From Ruminococcus sp. (GTDB lineage: Bacteria; Bacillota; Clostridia; Oscillospirales; Ruminococcaceae), in assembly GCA_023667165.1 (NCBI GenBank), contig JAMPAO010000048.1, positions 1-19,281 on the forward strand: a stretch of DNA of 19,281 bases. The letters are read 5' to 3'. Under the pieces are notes generated by a model that saw only the letters and a list, made by a program, of their open reading frames with translations, was not told where the DNA came from and made no database searches. Within the stretch, counting starts at the first letter, position 1; each line of letters opens with the position of its first letter. This document shows positions 16,345-19,281 of the stretch, piece after piece. The position numbers and the translations under genes were made by a program.

Positions 16345-16378
16345 AAAAAAAGCGTGAGACCTCCCGATCTCACGCTTT
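16345..16378 (-). terminator. Intrinsic terminator after the kinase gene
   Basis: AAAGCGTGAGA (16349-16359) pairs with TCTCACGCTTT (16368-16378) across an 8-nt loop, and on the minus strand the stem runs into seven T. It separates the regulator-kinase operon from agrB, 17 nt after the kinase stop. Confidence 0.92.
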
Positions 16379-16394
16379 AGTCAATTTGCACAAA

Positions 16395-17714
16395 TTATTT
16401 TTTTCGCAGCACAACACAGCAGCAGAAAAGGTCGTCCTCCTCGTAAAAGTCGCACCGCCCGCTGTACTTTTCCGCTATATCCCGTATTATCTTCGTTCCG
16501 TATCCGTGTTCTCCGCCTGCGGCTTTTGTACTGCGCAGTTCCTTATTGTTTGCAATAACAGGCGCACCGATGGTATTTTTAAGTGAAAAAATATAGCTGC
16601 ATCCGTCATAGGAAATTTTCAGATATATCTGCCGTTTGTCTTTTTTGCAGTTTACACAGGCAGTTACGGCGTTTTCGAGCATATTTGAAAGCAAGCGGCA
16701 CAGATCGGTATCGTCTATCCCTTCAAAATCCGTAACCGACAGACAGGCGGAATCTATCCCGAAAGACCTTGCTGCCGATAACTGCGCATTTATCACGGCA
16801 TTGACAATATCGTTGTTTGTCCTTACGAATATTTCCGTTTGCGACATTATGTCAATATTATTTTTAATATATTCCATAGCTTTGTCTGTTTTGCCCTCGG
16901 AAAGCAGCGTATAAATGACCCTGTAATTGTCCTTGAAATCGTGCCGCAGCTTTTTTATAAGATCGTACTCCGTATTGGCATTTGCAATATATTGACTGTT
17001 GTATTCTCTCTGGAGTTTCAGAATTTCATTTTCTCTTACGGCTGCATTCTTTTTTCCCAAATCTGCCGCAAGATAACATACTGCCGCATTTATGAGAATA
17101 ATTCCGGTAAAAGCAATAAGTATATACGTTCTGCCGCCCGGTGAAACTATCTCGAATGCCGTAAAATTCAGAAAAACGCAGATAAAAATACTTATGATGA
17201 TAACGATGGATATAAGTATCCATTCGGCGGCTGCAAGATCGGATCTGTCGGAGTTCATTTTGAGCAGCTTTAATGATAATATCATCAAACATGTAATAAG
17301 TATCTGTGCGGATATAACCGATAAATACCGTTCAAAGCTGTTGTTTGAAAGTATTTCCTCCGCCGGAACGCCGAACAGCACGGAGGAAAAATTCAAAATA
17401 AAAACCGTTGACGCCGACATTATCAAATTCGGGAAAAATGCGGAAAAAATCTTTTTCAGCGGCGAGCCGTTCAGATGGATATATGCGTATATAAATGTTA
17501 TCGCTATGTATATCAGCGCATAAAAATGCTCAAAAACGGTTATTCTGTTCATTATCGAAATGGCAGTGCCGAGAGCGATAGCGTACATAACTCCCGAGCT
17601 TTTGAAGAACGGTTTCTTCTGTTTGTCGGAAAGATACGAATACGGAAAATATGTAAGCATAAATCCCTGAAAGAAATTTACCGCAATCTCAAAAGTTTCC
17701 CATAAAACACTCAT
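16395..17714 (-). CDS. AgrC-like GHKL sensor histidine kinase
   Basis: A 439-residue membrane kinase. About six hydrophobic helices fill residues 1-215, then a coiled linker (AAVRENEILKLQREY), the H-box KLRHDFKDNY with the phospho-acceptor His at about 258, the N-box NMLENA (N344/N348) and the glycine box HGYGTKII (G404/G406). This is the layout of the AgrC/VirS (HPK10) family, which senses thiolactone peptides from outside the cell; AgrD is the likely ligand. AAGGAG lies 6 nt before the ATG, and the ATG overlaps the stop of the response regulator gene (ATGA), so the two are translationally coupled. A terminator follows directly. Ligand identity is inferred. Confidence 0.9.
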   Translation of the reverse strand: MSVLWETFEIAVNFFQGFMLTYFPYSYLSDKQKKPFFKSSGVMYAIALGTAISIMNRITVFEHFYALIYIAITFIYAYIHLNGSPLKKIFSAFFPNLIMSASTVFILNFSSVLFGVPAEEILSNNSFERYLSVISAQILITCLMILSLKLLKMNSDRSDLAAAEWILISIVIIISIFICVFLNFTAFEIVSPGGRTYILIAFTGIILINAAVCYLAADLGKKNAAVRENEILKLQREYNSQYIANANTEYDLIKKLRHDFKDNYRVIYTLLSEGKTDKAMEYIKNNIDIMSQTEIFVRTNNDIVNAVINAQLSAARSFGIDSACLSVTDFEGIDDTDLCRLLSNMLENAVTACVNCKKDKRQIYLKISYDGCSYIFSLKNTIGAPVIANNKELRSTKAAGGEHGYGTKIIRDIAEKYSGRCDFYEEDDLFCCCVVLRKK

Positions 17715-18445
17715 AGCTTGCTCCTTAAATAAAGCGTGTATTTTTCGTCAACGTCCTTCTTGCAGTTTTTGCTCATTTCGAGCCTGCGGTTTACCGAAGC
17801 GAGAGTGACCTCGTTGTTACGGTTATCAAAATGGGATAAATACCGAAGATTGATAATGTAGCGCTTATGGATCCTTACAAAATCATAGCCCGCATATTTT
17901 TCCTCGCATTCGGAAATGTTTTCTCTTACCCTAATGGGCTGCGGCAGGTCCTTGATGTAATATTTTACATAATGCCTGTCGCTTTCCAGATAAATGATAT
18001 TGTGGATATATACCGCCAGCCTGTCCGAACGTTCGTCCTCGAGAATGATCTTGTCGTTTTGCTTCATGTGCTTCATCAGTTTTTTAATTATCCTGTTCAC
18101 GCTTACATTAAGGGATTCGCCGCAGTCTTTCTTGATAAAGTGAAACGGCTGAAAATCCATACTTTCGTAAATAAGCTCCGAATGGCTCGAAACAAATATG
18201 ATAAAACAGTTTGAAAAATCATCCCGCAGTATCTTTGCTATGTCAAACCCCGTGACCTTCGGCATATCTATATCGAGAAAAAGTATGTCAAAAGGCTCAT
18301 GGTTATGAGCATTTATCAGCAGCGTGCCGCTTCCGAACGCCGATATTTTATGATCTGCCGTAAATTCGGAAAATTCCTTGTCTATTATGTCCTTTAACGT
18401 TTCAAGAGTTGCCGTGTTATCATCGCATATTGCTATATTTATCAT
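17711..18445 (-). CDS. AgrA-like LytTR response regulator
   Basis: A 244-residue cytosolic regulator. The receiver domain covers residues 1 to about 125, with the acidic pair CDDN at 8-9 and the phospho-acceptor Asp58 in LFLDIDMP. A LytTR DNA-binding domain covers about 140-244 (IIYLESDRHYVKYY, FVRIHKRYIINL, NRRLEMSK). The frame runs upstream to 18595, but ATG 18445 is chosen because it begins the receiver fold (MINIAICDDN), follows AGGGG at normal spacing and lies downstream of a clear promoter. It should be phosphorylated by the adjoining kinase and bind direct repeats; the best candidate site is in front of agrB at 16301-16327. Confidence 0.92.
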   Translation of the reverse strand: MINIAICDDNTATLETLKDIIDKEFSEFTADHKISAFGSGTLLINAHNHEPFDILFLDIDMPKVTGFDIAKILRDDFSNCFIIFVSSHSELIYESMDFQPFHFIKKDCGESLNVSVNRIIKKLMKHMKQNDKIILEDERSDRLAVYIHNIIYLESDRHYVKYYIKDLPQPIRVRENISECEEKYAGYDFVRIHKRYIINLRYLSHFDNRNNEVTLASVNRRLEMSKNCKKDVDEKYTLYLRSKL

Positions 18446-18482
18446 AATATCCCCTCTGAAATTATTTTTTCTTCTACATAAA

Positions 18483-18511
18483 ATTATATAGTATATGCGT
18501 CGGATTTTCAA
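18483..18511 (-). promoter_or_regulatory. Sigma-A promoter of the regulator-kinase operon
   Basis: Minus-strand -35 TTGAAA (18506-18511), 17-bp spacer, -10 TATAAT (18483-18488), about 38 nt upstream of the regulator ATG. A near-consensus promoter, suggesting basal expression that does not need the LytTR protein. Confidence 0.8.
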
Positions 18512-18575
18512 TGAAATTCCCGAAATTTGTTGAAAATGACGAACTTTGAAAAAAGAAAATGCAAATTTTCTGACA

Positions 18576-18603
18576 GTAGTCATACTACATTTCAATGTAG
18601 TAT
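18576..18603. promoter_or_regulatory. Clustered palindromes, probable operator
   Basis: ATACTACAT (18582-18590) and ATGTAGTAT (18595-18603) form a perfect 9-bp inverted repeat around TTCA. A third half-site GTAGT at 18576-18580 forms a second palindrome with ACTAC (GTAGTcatACTAC). They lie between the divergent regulator and XRE genes and could bind the XRE protein as a dimer array. No T run supports a terminator. Confidence 0.55.
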
Positions 18604-18663
18604 TTATGATAATTTAACAGTAATTATTTATATATTATCAGAAATTCTATCAATATCAACATT

Positions 18664-18686
18664 CCAATTGTATTATTGGTTATAAT
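18664..18686 (+). promoter_or_regulatory. Promoter and overlapping palindrome of the XRE gene
   Basis: TATAAT at 18681-18686 is a perfect -10 about 25 nt before the ATG at 18711; no convincing -35 is seen. CCAAT (18664-18668) and ATTGG (18675-18679) form an inverted repeat in the spacer directly before the -10, where a bound repressor would block polymerase. Autoregulation by the XRE product is plausible. Confidence 0.5.
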
Positions 18687-18710
18687 GGTATAAAAAGGAG
18701 ATTTTGTATT

Positions 18711-19088
18711 ATGAGCAATAATACCGTTGACATTCCCGTTTCCGAAATGATCGGAAGTACATTGTCTGAGCTGCGCAAAGGCACGGGAATGACCCAAAAG
18801 GAGTTTTCAAAAATATTCGGCGTAAGCGAGAGCAGCATTGCCCACTACGAGCAAGGCATTACTATACCGAGTGCGGATATGCTTTTGAAATATGCCGACT
18901 ATTTTAAGGTGAATATAGATTACCTGTTCGGAAGAAATTGCTGCAATGTAAAATACTCCGACCTGAAAAATGTTATGGTCGGGGATATGACGCTGGGTGA
19001 AACCGTAAATATAATATCTGGGCTTTCAATCAAGCAAAAGCGTTATTTGTACGATACGATCATGCTGCTTAAAAATTCAAAGCAATAA
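18711..19088 (+). CDS. XRE-family transcriptional regulator
   Basis: A 125-residue protein with a Cro/C1-type helix-turn-helix at about residues 14-70 (LSELRKGTGMTQKEFSKIFG, then SESSIAHYEQG and YFKVNIDYLFGR), followed by a short C-terminal part of about 55 residues that ends in a helical LSIKQKRYLYDTIMLL segment. AAGGAG lies 10 nt before the ATG. It is the only plus-strand gene here and is divergent from the LytTR regulator, so it is likely to bind the shared intergenic palindromes and control itself, the regulator-kinase operon or both. Such proteins commonly sit at the edge of mobile or toxin islands. DNA binding is secure from the domain; its targets are inferred. Confidence 0.92.
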   Translation: MSNNTVDIPVSEMIGSTLSELRKGTGMTQKEFSKIFGVSESSIAHYEQGITIPSADMLLKYADYFKVNIDYLFGRNCCNVKYSDLKNVMVGDMTLGETVNIISGLSIKQKRYLYDTIMLLKNSKQ

Positions 19089-19125
19089 CTTGACGCAGGG
19101 CGTATGTTTTGTCGCTTCTGCGGAC

Positions 19126-19163
19126 GCAAAAATGCAGTCCGACCGAAAAAACCGGACTGCATT
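19126..19163 (-). terminator. Intrinsic terminator of the gene entering from the right
   Basis: AATGCAGTCCG (19131-19141) pairs perfectly with CGGACTGCATT (19153-19163). On the minus strand the stem leads into five T, so it fits a transcript from the gene ending at 19231. An outer TGACGC/GCGTCA pair (19091-19096 and 19165-19170) surrounds it and might help end the XRE transcript, but no T run follows on the plus strand. Confidence 0.75.
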
Positions 19164-19230
19164 AGCGTCAGAAAATATTAAATCAAGCACCATCGCCGCT
19201 GTATTTACCTAATCAGTCCCCACCCAAAAC

Positions 19231-19281
19231 CTACTCATTCTCCATTTTATCAAAATACATCCTCAACGCTTCATCTATCAC
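19231..19281 (-). CDS. C-terminal fragment of an unknown gene
   Basis: The last 16 codons of a minus-strand frame entering from the window edge end at TAG 19233-19231 and read as a charged helix containing LRMYFDKMENE. The terminator 70 nt further on supports a real gene end. The fragment is too short to identify. Confidence 0.45.
   Translation of the reverse strand: MIDEALRMYFDKMENE

Noticed and set aside
18446..18595. 50-residue N-terminal extension of the LytTR regulator
   Set aside because: The extension contains the promoter and is not part of a receiver fold; ATG 18445 has its own RBS.

Overview
The window reads as an accessory region of a low-to-mid GC Gram-positive anaerobe, most likely a Ruminococcus/Oscillospiraceae-type gut Firmicute. 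This rests on AGGAGG-type ribosome binding sites, sigma-A promoters, a Sec signal peptide on a giant surface protein and an Agr-type peptide signalling locus. No rRNA, tRNA, transposase or CRISPR array is visible. Nearly everything is on the minus strand; only one small XRE regulator is on the plus strand.

Reading along the minus strand (right to left): a fragment of an unknown gene and its terminator (19281-19126) sit at the right edge. Next comes a divergent regulatory intergenic region between the plus-strand XRE repressor (18711-19088) and a LytTR response regulator (17711-18445). The regulator overlaps a six-helix GHKL sensor kinase (16395-17714) by 4 nt, and the pair ends in a strong intrinsic terminator. 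After this comes a fresh sigma-A promoter with a 20-bp-spaced direct repeat just upstream of its -35, then agrB (15571-16221, with H77 and C84 in the same positions as S. aureus AgrB). An unlisted 44-codon agrD (15504-15638) overlaps the end of agrB by 68 nt. A hairpin-rich leader then precedes a 3584-residue secreted protein (4536-15290).

That protein has a signal peptide, a beta-rich N-terminal region, a VWA domain, PKD/Ig-like repeats, an Asp-rich linker, an SpvB/Rhs-type entry domain, about 1000 residues of YD repeats, an RHS core, a hydrophobic pretoxin segment, a HINT autoprocessing domain and a 102-residue C-terminal toxin. Downstream are its presumed immunity gene (3992-4480), an orphan toxin module (rhs tail + HINT + DUF2380-like nuclease, 2952-3872) and a double-CXXCG (SitI6-like) immunity gene (2320-2931). 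A decayed YD-repeat scar (2167-2319) and an intrinsic terminator (2042-2077) follow.

The left edge holds a separate transcript: a lipoprotein gene (943-1830) with an extended -10 promoter and five ACAGA units at exact 10-bp spacing upstream. It is translationally coupled to a gene running off the window, possibly from an integrative or conjugative element.

The working interpretation is a quorum-sensing-linked interbacterial toxin island. The AgrD peptide would be processed and exported by AgrB, sensed by the kinase and relayed to the LytTR regulator. The regulator would then activate the agrB promoter, from which transcription can run on through agrD into the giant Rhs toxin and its immunity gene. 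The orphan HINT-toxin cassette, the near-identical HINT DNA and the YD scar indicate that the toxin tip is replaced by homologous recombination. The linkage, motifs and repeats are directly visible; the regulatory and toxin functions are inferred from protein families.
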